Shown one piece after another: positions 8,889 to 18,495 of a stretch of DNA of 64,000 nt. This DNA is from an uncultured Eubacterium sp. (GTDB lineage: Bacteria > Bacillota > Clostridia > Oscillospirales > Acutalibacteraceae). Numbering within the stretch: the first letter of the stretch is position 1; each line of letters begins with the position of its first letter. A model generated the notes under the pieces. It saw only the letters and a program-made list of their open reading frames with translations. It was not told the DNA's origin and did not search any database. The translations under genes were made by a program, and so were the position numbers. Where the stretch lies: contig CALWVQ010000034.1 of NCBI GenBank assembly GCA_944385025.1, positions 1-64,000 on the forward strand. The letters run 5' to 3'.

Positions 8889-9818
8889 ATGGCTTTATAT
8901 AAATCAGCACTTGAACTTGTGGGTAATACACCCCTTGTTGAAATAAGCAATTTTAAAAATTCGAATGATATTCTTTCAAATGTTTTTGCAAAGGTTGAAT
9001 ATTTTAACCCTGCCGGTTCTGTTAAAGACAGAATTGCAAAACAGATTATTGAAGAGGCAGCGAAAGACGGAACACTTAAAGAAGGCTCTGTAATTATAGA
9101 ACCAACAAGCGGCAACACGGGAATAGGACTTGCCAGCGTTTGTGCTGTAAAGGGTTACAGACTTATTATTACAATGCCTGAAACGATGAGCGTTGAGAGA
9201 AGAAATCTTATGAAAGCTTACGGAGCAGAGCTTGTTTTAACAGACGGTAAAAAAGGTATGAAAGGGGCTATTGAAAAAGCGGAAGAACTTTCAAAAGAGT
9301 TGCCTAATTCAATTATAGCCGGTCAGTTTACAAATCCTGTTAATCCTTTAACTCACTACAAAACCACCGGTCCCGAAATTTATAATGATTTAGACGGTAA
9401 GGTCGATATTTTTGTAACAGGTGTCGGCACAGGCGGAACTATTTCGGGAGTTGGTAAATATCTCAAAGAAAAAAATCCTAATGTGAAAATTATCGCTGTT
9501 GAGCCTGCTGATTCGCCTGTTCTTTCACAGGGCAGAGCAGGGGCTCACGGAATTCAGGGAATAGGTGCAGGCTTTGTGCCTGATACACTTGATACAAAGG
9601 TTTATGACGAGGTTATAACCGTAGAACTTAACGATGCCTATGAAACAGCAAAGGGCTTTGCCAAGCAGGAGGGTATCTTAGTCGGAATTTCCAGCGGAGC
9701 AGCACTCTTCGGCGCCAAACTTGCAGGTCTGCGTGAGGAAAATAAAGATAAAAATATTGTAGTTTTGCTTCCTGATACAGGCGACAGATATTTGTCTACT
9801 CCAATGTTTTGCGAATGA
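8889..9818 (+). CDS. cysK: Cysteine synthase A (O-acetylserine sulfhydrylase)
   Basis: CysK makes cysteine from O-acetylserine and sulfide. The 309-residue protein has the ELVGNTPLVEI start, PLP lysine K46 in the AGSVKDRIA motif, the substrate loop EPTSGNTGIGLA, and the phosphate-binding GVGTGGTISG. The start at 8889 is chosen because GGAGG at 8879-8883 precedes it; the ATG at 8877 overlaps that ribosome binding site. The partner enzyme, serine acetyltransferase CysE, is encoded far away at 60391 under a T-box, whereas cysK has its own promoter. Confidence 0.96.
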   Translation: MALYKSALELVGNTPLVEISNFKNSNDILSNVFAKVEYFNPAGSVKDRIAKQIIEEAAKDGTLKEGSVIIEPTSGNTGIGLASVCAVKGYRLIITMPETMSVERRNLMKAYGAELVLTDGKKGMKGAIEKAEELSKELPNSIIAGQFTNPVNPLTHYKTTGPEIYNDLDGKVDIFVTGVGTGGTISGVGKYLKEKNPNVKIIAVEPADSPVLSQGRAGAHGIQGIGAGFVPDTLDTKVYDEVITVELNDAYETAKGFAKQEGILVGISSGAALFGAKLAGLREENKDKNIVVLLPDTGDRYLSTPMFCE

Positions 9819-9824
9819 TTTTTC

Positions 9825-9853
9825 TTTACAAAATCAGAGATTACTGATAAAAT
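9825..9853 (+). promoter_or_regulatory. Sigma-A promoter for nadA-mnmA
   Basis: TTTACA (9825-9830) and TAAAAT (9848-9853) are 17 bases apart, 34 bases before the nadA ATG. Confidence 0.6.
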
Positions 9854-9886
9854 ATCTTTACTAAATGCGATTTGAGGATGATATGT

Positions 9887-10798
9887 ATGATTAACGATAT
9901 ACAGCAGGAGATACTGCGATTAAAAAAAGAAAAGGATATTTGTATTTTAGCCCATTGCTATCAAACTCCTGAAATACTTGAGGTTGCCGACTTTGTAGGT
10001 GACAGTTTTGCCCTGTCAGTTGAAGCATCAAAGGTCAGCAACAAAACAGTTATAATGTGCGGCGTTCGCTTTATGGCAGAAACTGTAAAAATTCTTTCTC
10101 CTGATAAAAAAGTTATTCTTTCAAATGAGTCAGCAGGCTGTCCAATGGCAGAAATGATGACAAAGGAAATGATTGAAAAGGTAAAAGCCGAAAATCCCGA
10201 TTATGCTGTGGTTGCATATATTAATACCACAAGCGAGCTTAAAACAGTTTGTGATGTTTGCGTTACCTCTTCATCGGCTCTTAAAATCTGCAAGAGCATA
10301 GATAACGACAATATTTTGTTTATTCCCGATAAAAATTTAGGAAGCTGGATTGCTAAACAGATTCCTGAAAAGAATTTTAAATTACTTGACGGCTGTTGTC
10401 CCGTCCATAATCTTATGACAAAAGAAACAGTTGAAAATGCCAAAAGAGAGCATCCAAGCGCTGAATTTCTTGTTCACCCTGAATGTCCTGCTGAGGTTGT
10501 TGAAATGGCGGACTATGTAGGCTCTACCACGGGAATTATGGATTACGCAAAGAAAAGCGATAAAAAAGAATTTATAATCGGAACAGAAAACAGTATAGTT
10601 ACTCATCTTCAGCTTCAGTGCCCTGATAAAATGTTTTATCAGCTTTCAAAAGATCTTATTTGCAGAGATATGAAAGCCACTACTTTGGTTGATGTTCTTA
10701 ACTGCTGTAAAGGTACATTCGGTCAGGTTATCGAGCTTGACGAGGAAACCTACAAAGGCGCAAAAAAATGTATTGATGAAATGATAAGGCTCGGTTAG
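9887..10798 (+). CDS. nadA: Quinolinate synthase
   Basis: NadA condenses iminoaspartate with dihydroxyacetone phosphate to quinolinate in NAD synthesis, using a [4Fe-4S] cluster. The 303-residue protein has three Cys at the expected ligand places: C85 (NESAGCPMAE), C170/C171 (DGCCPVHN) and C259 (LICRDMKATTL). The start at 9887 has GAGG at 9874-9877; the ATG at 9878 is too close to it. No nadB or nadC is adjacent, so the rest of the pathway must be elsewhere if it is complete. mnmA follows after 3 bases. Confidence 0.95.
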   Translation: MINDIQQEILRLKKEKDICILAHCYQTPEILEVADFVGDSFALSVEASKVSNKTVIMCGVRFMAETVKILSPDKKVILSNESAGCPMAEMMTKEMIEKVKAENPDYAVVAYINTTSELKTVCDVCVTSSSALKICKSIDNDNILFIPDKNLGSWIAKQIPEKNFKLLDGCCPVHNLMTKETVENAKREHPSAEFLVHPECPAEVVEMADYVGSTTGIMDYAKKSDKKEFIIGTENSIVTHLQLQCPDKMFYQLSKDLICRDMKATTLVDVLNCCKGTFGQVIELDEETYKGAKKCIDEMIRLG

Positions 10799-10801
10799 AA
10801 T

Positions 10802-11863
10802 ATGAAAGCAATAATTGCAATGAGCGGCGGCGTTGATTCCAGCGTTGCCGCCTGTCTTATGAAAAAAAGGGGTTTTGATTGTATCGGCGCAACCCTTAAA
10901 TTGCATAGTAAGGATAACGACATTTTGCTTGACAATGAGCAAAGCTGCTGTTCTTCAAAGGATATAGAGGATGCAAAATTCGTTTCAGAAAAGCTTAATA
11001 TACCTTTTTATGTTTATGATTTTCAAGGCGATTTTAAAGAAAAGGTTATTGATAACTTTGTCTCTGTTTACGAAAACGGAGGTACTCCAAATCCCTGTAT
11101 CGAGTGCAACCGTCACTTGAAGTTTAAAAAGCTTTTTGAAAAGATGAAAGAGCTTCACTACGACTATGTTGTAACAGGACATTATGCCCGTATTGAAGAA
11201 AAAGACGGCTGGTTTTATCTGAAAAAAGGTCTTGATGAAACAAAGGACCAAAGTTATGTTCTTTATTCACTTACACAGGAACAGCTTGGCCATATTCTTT
11301 TTCCTTTAGGTGAGTATTCAAAAACAGAAATCAGAAGCATTGCCGAAGAACAGGGTCTTCATATTGCTGATAAAAAAGACAGTCAGGATATTTGTTTTGT
11401 TTCTGACGGTGACTATGCAGGTTTTATTGAAAAATACACAGGCAAGAAATATCCAAAAGGTAATTTTGTAGATGTTGACGGCAATGTCATAGGCACCCAT
11501 CAGGGAATTATCCGTTATACCAACGGACAAAGAAAGGGACTCGGCGTGGCGTTTGGCAAACCAATGTACGTAGCAGGTAAGGATGTAGAAAAAAATACTG
11601 TTACGCTTTGTACCAACGAGCAGTTGTTCACATCTGAACTTTTTGCTGATGATTTTAACTGGCTTATTCCTCACCCGCAAGATGAAATGAAATGCAAAGC
11701 AAGAATAAGATATAATATGAAAGAGCAGGAAGCAACTGTATTTATTGTCAATAAGGACAAAATTAAAGTTGTGTTTGATAAGCCTCAAAGAGCCATTACA
11801 AAGGGACAGGCTCTTGTTCTGTATGAGGGTGATACCGTTTTAGGCGGCGGAACAATTATATAA
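10802..11863 (+). CDS. mnmA: tRNA-specific 2-thiouridylase MnmA
   Basis: MnmA installs the 2-thio group on U34 of tRNA Lys, Glu and Gln. The 353-residue protein shows the PP-loop MSGGVDSS near its N-terminus, the first catalytic Cys in NPCIECN, the second in DSQDICFV, and the C-terminal beta-barrel. The start ATG is three bases after the nadA stop. No cysteine desulfurase gene lies adjacent, although mnmA is often paired with one; the sulfur donor must come from elsewhere. Confidence 0.96.
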   Translation: MKAIIAMSGGVDSSVAACLMKKRGFDCIGATLKLHSKDNDILLDNEQSCCSSKDIEDAKFVSEKLNIPFYVYDFQGDFKEKVIDNFVSVYENGGTPNPCIECNRHLKFKKLFEKMKELHYDYVVTGHYARIEEKDGWFYLKKGLDETKDQSYVLYSLTQEQLGHILFPLGEYSKTEIRSIAEEQGLHIADKKDSQDICFVSDGDYAGFIEKYTGKKYPKGNFVDVDGNVIGTHQGIIRYTNGQRKGLGVAFGKPMYVAGKDVEKNTVTLCTNEQLFTSELFADDFNWLIPHPQDEMKCKARIRYNMKEQEATVFIVNKDKIKVVFDKPQRAITKGQALVLYEGDTVLGGGTII

Positions 11864-11896
11864 AAAAATCCCGATCTTTTGATCGGGATCTTTTTT
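11862..11896. terminator. Bidirectional terminator between mnmA and the Gfo/Idh gene
   Basis: ATCCCGATC (11868-11876) and GATCGGGAT (11881-11889) form a 9-bp stem with a TTTT loop. A and T runs on the two sides serve both converging genes. Confidence 0.88.
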
Positions 11897-11901
11897 ATCT
11901 T

Positions 11902-13212
11902 TTAGTATTTAACTTCCATAGGCTTTCCGCCGTTTTCTCTCGACTGATCTGCAAGGTAAACACAAAGGTGTCCTGCGACGCTGTCAAAAATAGATGTGCA
12001 GGCAAGGCTTGGTTTTTCGCCTCTGATAAATTTAACAAAATCAGCGGTGAGTCTTTCATCTCCGCCTCCGTGTCCGCCGTAAGCGCCTACCATATCGCCT
12101 GTAACATTAAGGTCAACCTCTTCAATGTCACATTCTCCGTTGTGAGCGTTCGGTGACGGGTCGATTTTAGAAACGTAGAATTTTGACTCTTCAAAATTGC
12201 CGTAAATTTCACCTTTTGTGCCGATTATGTGAATTTTTCTTAAGGACTGTGATGAGCCGCCAACCATATTGTGTGTTCCTGTTGCACCGTTTGCAAAGTT
12301 AACAAGTACCGACTGGTGGTCAACTACATTATTGTCGCACTTATACATACATCTTGCATAAGGACTGTCGCTTTTCATAAGCGCAATTTTATCCTCAATA
12401 GTAGGATTGTCGATAGCTTCAAGAGCATCCCATACGTAAAACGCCCATCTGTCCGGATGGTCTATGTAAAGTCTTTTTGTAGAGAAATTACAAGTGTCAA
12501 CATAGGGGCAGTCCACCATACAAATGTTACCTGCGCCTTCCGGAGCGTTTTCAGGTTTAAACTGATATTTGCTTCCGAATGATGATATAGAAACAGGTTT
12601 TGTTTCGCTCATAAACCACATCATAAGGTCAATATCGTGACAGCACTTCGCCAAAAGCATTGTGGTATGGCATTTGTCAGAGTTAGCCCATTTTCCTCTA
12701 ACATATGACGTTGAAAGGTGATGATATGAAACGTGCTCTGTTGTCTGAATATTAATAATGTCACCGATTTCACCTTTTGAAACTCTCTCTTTTATACCGT
12801 AATAGAAGGGAGTGTATCGTAGAACGTGACAAATCATTACCTTGGAGTTGTTCTTTTTAGCACATTCAACAAGTTCTCTCATTTCCTCTTCGTTAACTGC
12901 AAAAGGTTTTTCAAGGAGCATATCATATCCGGCGTTTAAAAGCGGAATAGATGTTTCAATATGCTGTTCGTCCATTGTGCCGTTAATGACAGTATCAGCA
13001 AGCTTGCCTTTTTTTGCAAGTTTCTGTGCACTTTCAAAGCACATATCTTCACCGAAGCCAAATGTTTCCATACAGTGCTTGCGTCTTACAGGATTAGGGT
13101 CAGCAACACCCACAATTTTAAGCTGTTCAGGATTTGTCAATGCAAGTTGACTGTAAACAAGTGCTCTGTGTCCGGCACCGACAATTATAGCTGTTACAGG
13201 TTTTTGTTCCAT
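11902..13212 (-). CDS. Gfo/Idh/MocA family oxidoreductase
   Basis: The 436-residue protein begins with a Rossmann segment containing AIIVGAGHRALVY. It has the characteristic LLEKPFA motif with the conserved Lys and a C-terminal Gfo/Idh substrate domain with the CCHDIDLMMWF segment. Members act on sugars, inositols and related polyols with NAD(P). A Cys-rich stretch in the middle (CMVDCPYVDTC) may bind a metal; this is unusual for the family in general but seen in some clostridial members. ATG 13212 is preferred over the in-frame TTG at 13218 because GAGG is 9 bases upstream of it. It is a single-gene unit, so the substrate is unknown. Confidence 0.9.
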   Translation of the reverse strand: MEQKPVTAIIVGAGHRALVYSQLALTNPEQLKIVGVADPNPVRRKHCMETFGFGEDMCFESAQKLAKKGKLADTVINGTMDEQHIETSIPLLNAGYDMLLEKPFAVNEEEMRELVECAKKNNSKVMICHVLRYTPFYYGIKERVSKGEIGDIINIQTTEHVSYHHLSTSYVRGKWANSDKCHTTMLLAKCCHDIDLMMWFMSETKPVSISSFGSKYQFKPENAPEGAGNICMVDCPYVDTCNFSTKRLYIDHPDRWAFYVWDALEAIDNPTIEDKIALMKSDSPYARCMYKCDNNVVDHQSVLVNFANGATGTHNMVGGSSQSLRKIHIIGTKGEIYGNFEESKFYVSKIDPSPNAHNGECDIEEVDLNVTGDMVGAYGGHGGGDERLTADFVKFIRGEKPSLACTSIFDSVAGHLCVYLADQSRENGGKPMEVKY

Positions 13213-13300
13213 AACCAATTACCTCTTTACCTAAATTTCAGAAGTATTATACATCAATTGTTTTTAAAATTAAAGCACAATTTTTAATAAATTTTGTTTA

Positions 13301-13329
13301 TTGACAGTTTTTGCTAATAATAATATAAT
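13301..13329 (+). promoter_or_regulatory. Consensus sigma-A promoter for the ABC exporter operon
   Basis: TTGACA (13301-13306) and TATAAT (13324-13329) with 17-base spacing match consensus exactly. The first start codon is 34 bases downstream. Confidence 0.85.
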
Positions 13330-13362
13330 ACTTATTGTTATTTTCGGCACGGAGGTGCAAAT

Positions 13363-15075
13363 TTGAAAAAATTATTAGTTTATCTAAAAAAATACACGGT
13401 GCAGTCTGTATTAGCACCGCTTTTTAAATTGCTGGAGGCGTCGTTTGAACTGATTGTTCCTCTTGTTATTGCGTCAATCATTGACGTAGGTATTAAAAAC
13501 GGCGATAAAAGCTACATTATAGGCAGATGCGCCATATTAGTGGTTTTGGCATTGGTTGGTATGGTTGCGGCAATTACTGCACAGTATTTTGCTGCAAAGG
13601 CGGCAACTGGATTCGGCAGGGGACTTCGCCACTCCCTTTACGAAAAAATACAGTCTCTCTCTTTCAGTGAACTTGACCGCCTTGGTACATCAACTTTGAT
13701 AACAAGAATGACAAATGACGTTAATCAAGTCCAAAACGGCGTAAATCTTGTTTTAAGGCTTTTGCTTCGTTCTCCTTTTATAGTTTTGGGCGCAATGGTA
13801 ATGGCATTTTTCATAGATGTAAAATGTGCACTTATTTTTGTCGTAGCCATTATCTTACTTTCGGTTGTCGTTTTCGGTATTATGGCTTATACCATTCCGA
13901 GACACAAGAATATACAGTCTAAACTTGACAGTGTCACGCTGATAACCCGTGAAAATCTTACAGGCGCAAGAGTTATCCGAGCTTTTACTGATGAAGAAAA
14001 CGAGATTAATGAGTTTAGCAAAAGAAATAACCTTCTCTCATCTTTGCAAAGAGCTGTCGGCAAAATATCTGCTCTTTTGAATCCTGTAACTTACGTAATA
14101 ATAAATATTGCTATTGTTGTGCTCGTATATTCCGGAGCGGTTCAGGTAGACACAGGCAATCTGTCACAGGGTGAGGTTGTAGCGCTCTACAATTATATGA
14201 GCCAAATTTTAGTTGAGCTTATTAAACTTGCAACACTTATTGTAAGTGTTACTAAAGCCTTTGCTTCTGCTGAAAGAATAAATACTGTATTTGAACAGGA
14301 AAACACTCTGGAGACAAAGGGCAGCGGCAAAAAATCAGACAATTATATCGAATTCAGCAATGTTTCTCTCACTTATAAGAACGCAGGTGAGGTGACGTTA
14401 AACGATATTAATTTTACGGTCAATAAAGGCGATACAATCGGCATAATTGGCTCAACGGGTTCAGGAAAGTCAAGCCTTATTTCACTAATACCTCATTTTT
14501 ACGACTGTACCAAAGGGAATGTTTTTGTAAACTTTTCAGATGTTAAAGATGTTGATATTGATGAGTTGAGATCAAAAATTTCATTTGTTCAGCAAAAAGC
14601 AGTGCTGTTCAAAGGAACAGTACGCGATAATATGAAGTGGGGCAAAAAAGACGCAACAGACGAAGAAATCAATTCAGCGCTTGAAAAGGCTCAAATACTT
14701 GACATAATAAATGATAAGGGCGGACTTGATTTTGACATAAAACAAAACGGTTCTAATCTGTCAGGCGGTCAAAAACAACGTCTTTCCGTAGCAAGAGCCC
14801 TTGTAAGAGAGCCTGAAATATTAATTCTTGATGATTCTTTTTCCGCTCTTGACTTTGCTACTGAAGCAAAGCTTCGTGAGGAGATTTATAATCTTCCTTA
14901 TAATCCCACTGTTTTTATTGTTTCCCAGCGAGCATCGTCTGTAATGGGCGCAGATAAGATAATCGTGCTTGAAGACGGTGAGTGCGTAGGTGTGGGTACA
15001 AATGAAGAACTGCTTAAATCTTGTGATGTGTATAAGGAAATTTATACCTCCCAGTTCGGAAGGGAGGCTATGTAA
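13363..15075 (+). CDS. ABC exporter half-transporter, degenerate-site subunit (TM287/BmrC-like)
   Basis: The 570-residue protein has a six-helix type IV exporter membrane domain (about 1-310) followed by an ATPase domain with Walker A GSTGSGKSS (from G363) and the canonical signature LSGGQ. The Walker B is ILILDD with Asp at 491 where the catalytic Glu belongs, and the switch His is replaced by Gln (Q522 in VSQRASS). These are hallmarks of the non-catalytic half of heterodimeric exporters such as TM287/288, BmrCD and LmrCD. The start is TTG at 13363 after GGAGGT. The partner gene starts in the stop codon (TAATG). Substrate unknown, possibly drugs, lipids or peptides. Confidence 0.92.
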   Translation: MKKLLVYLKKYTVQSVLAPLFKLLEASFELIVPLVIASIIDVGIKNGDKSYIIGRCAILVVLALVGMVAAITAQYFAAKAATGFGRGLRHSLYEKIQSLSFSELDRLGTSTLITRMTNDVNQVQNGVNLVLRLLLRSPFIVLGAMVMAFFIDVKCALIFVVAIILLSVVVFGIMAYTIPRHKNIQSKLDSVTLITRENLTGARVIRAFTDEENEINEFSKRNNLLSSLQRAVGKISALLNPVTYVIINIAIVVLVYSGAVQVDTGNLSQGEVVALYNYMSQILVELIKLATLIVSVTKAFASAERINTVFEQENTLETKGSGKKSDNYIEFSNVSLTYKNAGEVTLNDINFTVNKGDTIGIIGSTGSGKSSLISLIPHFYDCTKGNVFVNFSDVKDVDIDELRSKISFVQQKAVLFKGTVRDNMKWGKKDATDEEINSALEKAQILDIINDKGGLDFDIKQNGSNLSGGQKQRLSVARALVREPEILILDDSFSALDFATEAKLREEIYNLPYNPTVFIVSQRASSVMGADKIIVLEDGECVGVGTNEELLKSCDVYKEIYTSQFGREAM

Positions 15076-16820
15076 TGAACAATAAAGGAACATTAAAAAA
15101 GGTAATTCATTATATTGACAGATATAAATATTATTTGATTTTTTCAATGTTACTTGCTCTTGTAAGCGTGGCGCTTACTCTGTACGCTCCGATACTTGTA
15201 GGTGATGCAATAGATTGCATTATAGGAACAGGCAATGTAGATTTTCCGAAAATTACTGCAATTCTTATTAAACTCGGAGTCATTATCGGAATAACCGCAG
15301 TGGTACAGTGGATTATGAACGTATGCAACAATAAAATTGCATACAATGTTTCAAGAGATTTGCGACAGCGTGCATTTGAAAAAATAGAGACTCTTCCTTG
15401 TTCCTACCTTGACAGTCACTCTAACGGCGATATTGTTAGCCGCGTTATAAACGATGTTGACCAGCTTTCTGACGGCCTGTTAATGGGATTTACCCAATTT
15501 TTTACAGGCGTTGTTACCATTTTAGGAACAATAGGCTTTATGCTTTCCATTAACGTTTGGATTACCTTGGTGGTAGTTCTTGTTACTCCGCTTTCATTTT
15601 TTATTGCACGTTTTATAGCTGTTAAAACATATAAGATGTTTTTCCTTCAGTCAGAGACGAGGGGAGAGCAGACGGCTTTTATTGACGAAATGATTTCAAA
15701 TCAAAAGATTGCGGAAGCATATAATATGGACAGTGAAAATCTTGAAAAATTTGACGTGATTAACGATAAGTTCGCTAACTATTCACTGCGTGCTACGTTC
15801 TTCTCGTCAATTACTAATCCGGCAACACGATTTGTTAACAGTATTGTGTACGCTGCTGTTGCTCTGTTTGGCGCCATATTGGCTGTTAACGGCGGAATTA
15901 CTGTTGGTATTGTTTCGTGTTTCTTATCATATGCTAATCAGTATACAAAACCATTTAATGAAATTAGCTCTGTTGTTACTGAACTTCAAAATGCACTTGC
16001 GTGCGCCGCAAGAGTCTTTGAGCTTATAGAAGAGGAAAGCGTAAAACCGGACAGCGAAAATGCTGTTGAGATTAAAAATCCGCAAGGAAAGGTCAAAATT
16101 GAAAATATGGACTTTTCCTATTCACCTGAAAAACCTCTTATTGAAAACTTAAATCTTGACGTTAAGCCCGGTATGACTGTTGCTATTGTCGGTCCGACAG
16201 GATGCGGTAAGACAACTTTTATAAATCTTCTTATGAGGTTTTATGACTGTACCGCAGGCGCCATTTATCTTGACGGTAATAATATTCAGGAAATCAAGCG
16301 TAAGTCAGTAAGAGAAAATATAGGTATGGTATTGCAGGATACCTGGCTTAAAAGCGGAACTATCGCTGAAAATATTAAGCTGGCAAAGCCTGACGCAACT
16401 GATGAGGAGATTATAAATGCTGCAAAAGCTTCTCACTCACATTCATTTATAAAGCGTCTTCCTGACGGATATAACACTTATATCGGCGAAGACGGTGGCT
16501 CATTGTCTCAGGGACAAAGACAGCTTTTGTGTATTACTCGATTAATGCTCTCACCTCCACCTATTCTAATTCTTGATGAGGCAACTTCATCAATTGATAC
16601 CAGAACAGAAATTAAAATTCAAAAAGCGTTTAACACTTTGATGGAGGGCAGAACAACTTTTGTTGTAGCTCACAGGCTTTCCACAATACAAAATGCCGAT
16701 TTGATTCTTGTTATGAATGAAGGCAAAATAATTGAACAGGGAACACACAGTCAGTTGTTTGAAAAGAAAGGTTTTTACTACAATCTCTATAATTCACAGT
16801 TTCCTAAAGTTAATAAATAG
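15075..16820 (+). CDS. ABC exporter half-transporter, catalytic subunit (TM288/BmrD-like)
   Basis: The 581-residue half-transporter has a six-helix membrane domain and an ATPase domain. It has GPTGCGKTT (Walker A), ILILDE with catalytic E502, and switch H533 (VVAHRLSTI). The signature is the non-canonical LSQGQ (477-481), the form found in TM288-type subunits that faces the degenerate ATP site. It therefore complements the upstream protein exactly, and the two are predicted to form one heterodimer. Translation is coupled by a one-base overlap, with GGAGG inside the end of the first gene. Confidence 0.92.
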   Translation: MNNKGTLKKVIHYIDRYKYYLIFSMLLALVSVALTLYAPILVGDAIDCIIGTGNVDFPKITAILIKLGVIIGITAVVQWIMNVCNNKIAYNVSRDLRQRAFEKIETLPCSYLDSHSNGDIVSRVINDVDQLSDGLLMGFTQFFTGVVTILGTIGFMLSINVWITLVVVLVTPLSFFIARFIAVKTYKMFFLQSETRGEQTAFIDEMISNQKIAEAYNMDSENLEKFDVINDKFANYSLRATFFSSITNPATRFVNSIVYAAVALFGAILAVNGGITVGIVSCFLSYANQYTKPFNEISSVVTELQNALACAARVFELIEEESVKPDSENAVEIKNPQGKVKIENMDFSYSPEKPLIENLNLDVKPGMTVAIVGPTGCGKTTFINLLMRFYDCTAGAIYLDGNNIQEIKRKSVRENIGMVLQDTWLKSGTIAENIKLAKPDATDEEIINAAKASHSHSFIKRLPDGYNTYIGEDGGSLSQGQRQLLCITRLMLSPPPILILDEATSSIDTRTEIKIQKAFNTLMEGRTTFVVAHRLSTIQNADLILVMNEGKIIEQGTHSQLFEKKGFYYNLYNSQFPKVNK

Positions 16821-16828
16821 TTAAAAAA

Positions 16829-16866
16829 ACGGCACGCATATATTTGATGCGTGCCGTTAATTTTTA
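16829..16866 (+). terminator. Terminator of the ABC exporter operon
   Basis: An 11-bp GC-rich stem (16829-16839 with 16847-16857) is followed by TAATTTTTAT. Confidence 0.85.
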
Positions 16867-16896
16867 TGTTTTGAAATTTTATGCTTGTAGGGTACA

Positions 16897-16923
16897 GAAA
16901 AAGCAGGGAAGAATCCCTGCTTT
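16897..16923 (-). terminator. Terminator of the GPH carrier gene (minus strand)
   Basis: AAAGCAGGGA and TCCCTGCTTT form a 10-bp stem; on the minus strand the hairpin runs into a T tract. Confidence 0.85.
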
Positions 16924-16942
16924 AAATAATCTGTCAATTTGT

Positions 16943-18466
16943 CTATTCAGTCGGCTGTGATTTTGCGTTTTGCTCCTGGAGACGCTGTGCACGTCTGTCA
17001 GCAAGGTCAACAATCATCTGCTGTTTAAGTTCACCGTGAATGTTGTAGTAAATAAATGACAATCCGTAAAGTCCTCTTGCAAGTGCAGGAAGGATACAGA
17101 ATACAGCCCAGATACCGTTAAGTATTGTTGGGTTTGTCTGAGGAATAGCGTTGCCAAGTGAGTCTGTAAGCGGTACGTAGTTAATCCAAGTAAGTACCAT
17201 ACCTGAAAGCCAGCTTGTTACTGATGTTGCAAGTTTTGTGAAATAGCCCTGAACAGTTGTTACAAGCGCCTCGTTTCTCAAACCGTGCTTCCATTCCATA
17301 TAGTCAAGAGCTTCAGCGCTGAGGATAGGACCGCATACGTTTAAGATTTTATTGGGAAGACCGCAAATTGTAAGACCAAAGATAACCCAAATCAAGTTAA
17401 GTATCATATTGTCATTAAAGGTCTGTCCAAAAGGATGATAACCGATAAAGAATACTGTCATATATGCAAAGAAACCAAAAAGTCCTGCGCATATAGCAGT
17501 GAGTCTGGCGCCGAATCTCTTTACAAGTTTTGCGCCTAAAGGAATCATTATGTAGTTTGGTAAACCTGTGAACAGTCCGCAGATAGTACCGTTGATAAGT
17601 GAACCTGTATTGTTAAGCCAGAAAATCTGTTCCGAGGAACCGCCGACTGCCTTAAATGAGTTAAAGAAATCGGCAAAAATAATTGCAAATAAAGGTCTGT
17701 TAGTAAAAATGTTTTTAATAGAAGCAAGGACAGAAGTTTCCTTCATTTCCTCACGGCTCATAAGAGGTACTCTCTCACGAAGGTTAAAGAAACCGAAAAC
17801 TGCAAAACCGGCCGAAATAATAAGCATAAAAAATGCAAATCCGGTGTAAACGCCACTCATCGTAAATTTTGGACTTATTTTTGGTAACAGTGTTACAAGA
17901 ATCGGAGTGAGTGACGGAAGCCATACGCCAAACAATTCAAAGAATTTCGTTATTGTAATAAGTTCGTCACGTTCATCGGTGTTGGGAGTAACATTATAAA
18001 TCATAAGGTTCCAAGCACCGAAATAGCTCATACCCAAACCGTAAATCATAATAGCTACAAGAGCCCAAACGGTCTTTTGTGTGGAGTTTAGGTCGGGAGC
18101 CATAAACATCATCGCACCGCCGATTACCCAAAGCGGAAGAGGTAAAATAAAGAACGGTCTGATTCTGCCCCAACGAGTTCTGGTACGGTCAATGATAAGA
18201 CCGGAGATAGTATCGTCGATAGCGTCATAAGCTGATGCAAACAAATTAATATTTGCATAAGCTGTTGTGTTAATTCTTAAAAACTGTATCATAAAGAATT
18301 CTTTGTAGTTGTTAACAAACTGACTCAAATTCTTTTGACCGAAGTTTACAAGAACGTAAGCTGCAATCTCTTTTGGTGAAAGATAACGCTTGTGAGTGTA
18401 GGCAAGCTTGTCGAGTTCAGCTAATTCTTCTTGTGTTAACTGGTCGTTCATAACATCTTCTGCCAA
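16943..18466 (-). CDS. GPH-family sugar:cation symporter (MFS_2 type)
   Basis: The 507-residue, twelve-helix carrier has the glycoside-pentoside-hexuronide signature after helix 2, DAIDDTISGLIIDRTR then RWGRIRPF, which in MelB-type carriers holds the cation-site Asp residues. A 50-residue hydrophilic N-terminal extension precedes the first helix. The start is TTG at 18466 with GAGGGA upstream. It probably imports oligosaccharides or glycosides, and the GH51 arabinofuranosidase at 26301 is a plausible user of the cargo, but the two genes are not linked in an operon. Regulation by the inverted repeats at 18496-18555 is likely. Confidence 0.9.
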   Translation of the reverse strand: MAEDVMNDQLTQEELAELDKLAYTHKRYLSPKEIAAYVLVNFGQKNLSQFVNNYKEFFMIQFLRINTTAYANINLFASAYDAIDDTISGLIIDRTRTRWGRIRPFFILPLPLWVIGGAMMFMAPDLNSTQKTVWALVAIMIYGLGMSYFGAWNLMIYNVTPNTDERDELITITKFFELFGVWLPSLTPILVTLLPKISPKFTMSGVYTGFAFFMLIISAGFAVFGFFNLRERVPLMSREEMKETSVLASIKNIFTNRPLFAIIFADFFNSFKAVGGSSEQIFWLNNTGSLINGTICGLFTGLPNYIMIPLGAKLVKRFGARLTAICAGLFGFFAYMTVFFIGYHPFGQTFNDNMILNLIWVIFGLTICGLPNKILNVCGPILSAEALDYMEWKHGLRNEALVTTVQGYFTKLATSVTSWLSGMVLTWINYVPLTDSLGNAIPQTNPTILNGIWAVFCILPALARGLYGLSFIYYNIHGELKQQMIVDLADRRAQRLQEQNAKSQPTE

Positions 18467-18495
18467 ATTATTCCCTCATTTCCTGCTCATAAATA

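Noticed and set aside
11318..11788. 156-codon minus-strand frame inside mnmA
   Set aside because: No ribosome binding site and composition of a shadow frame; mnmA is intact.
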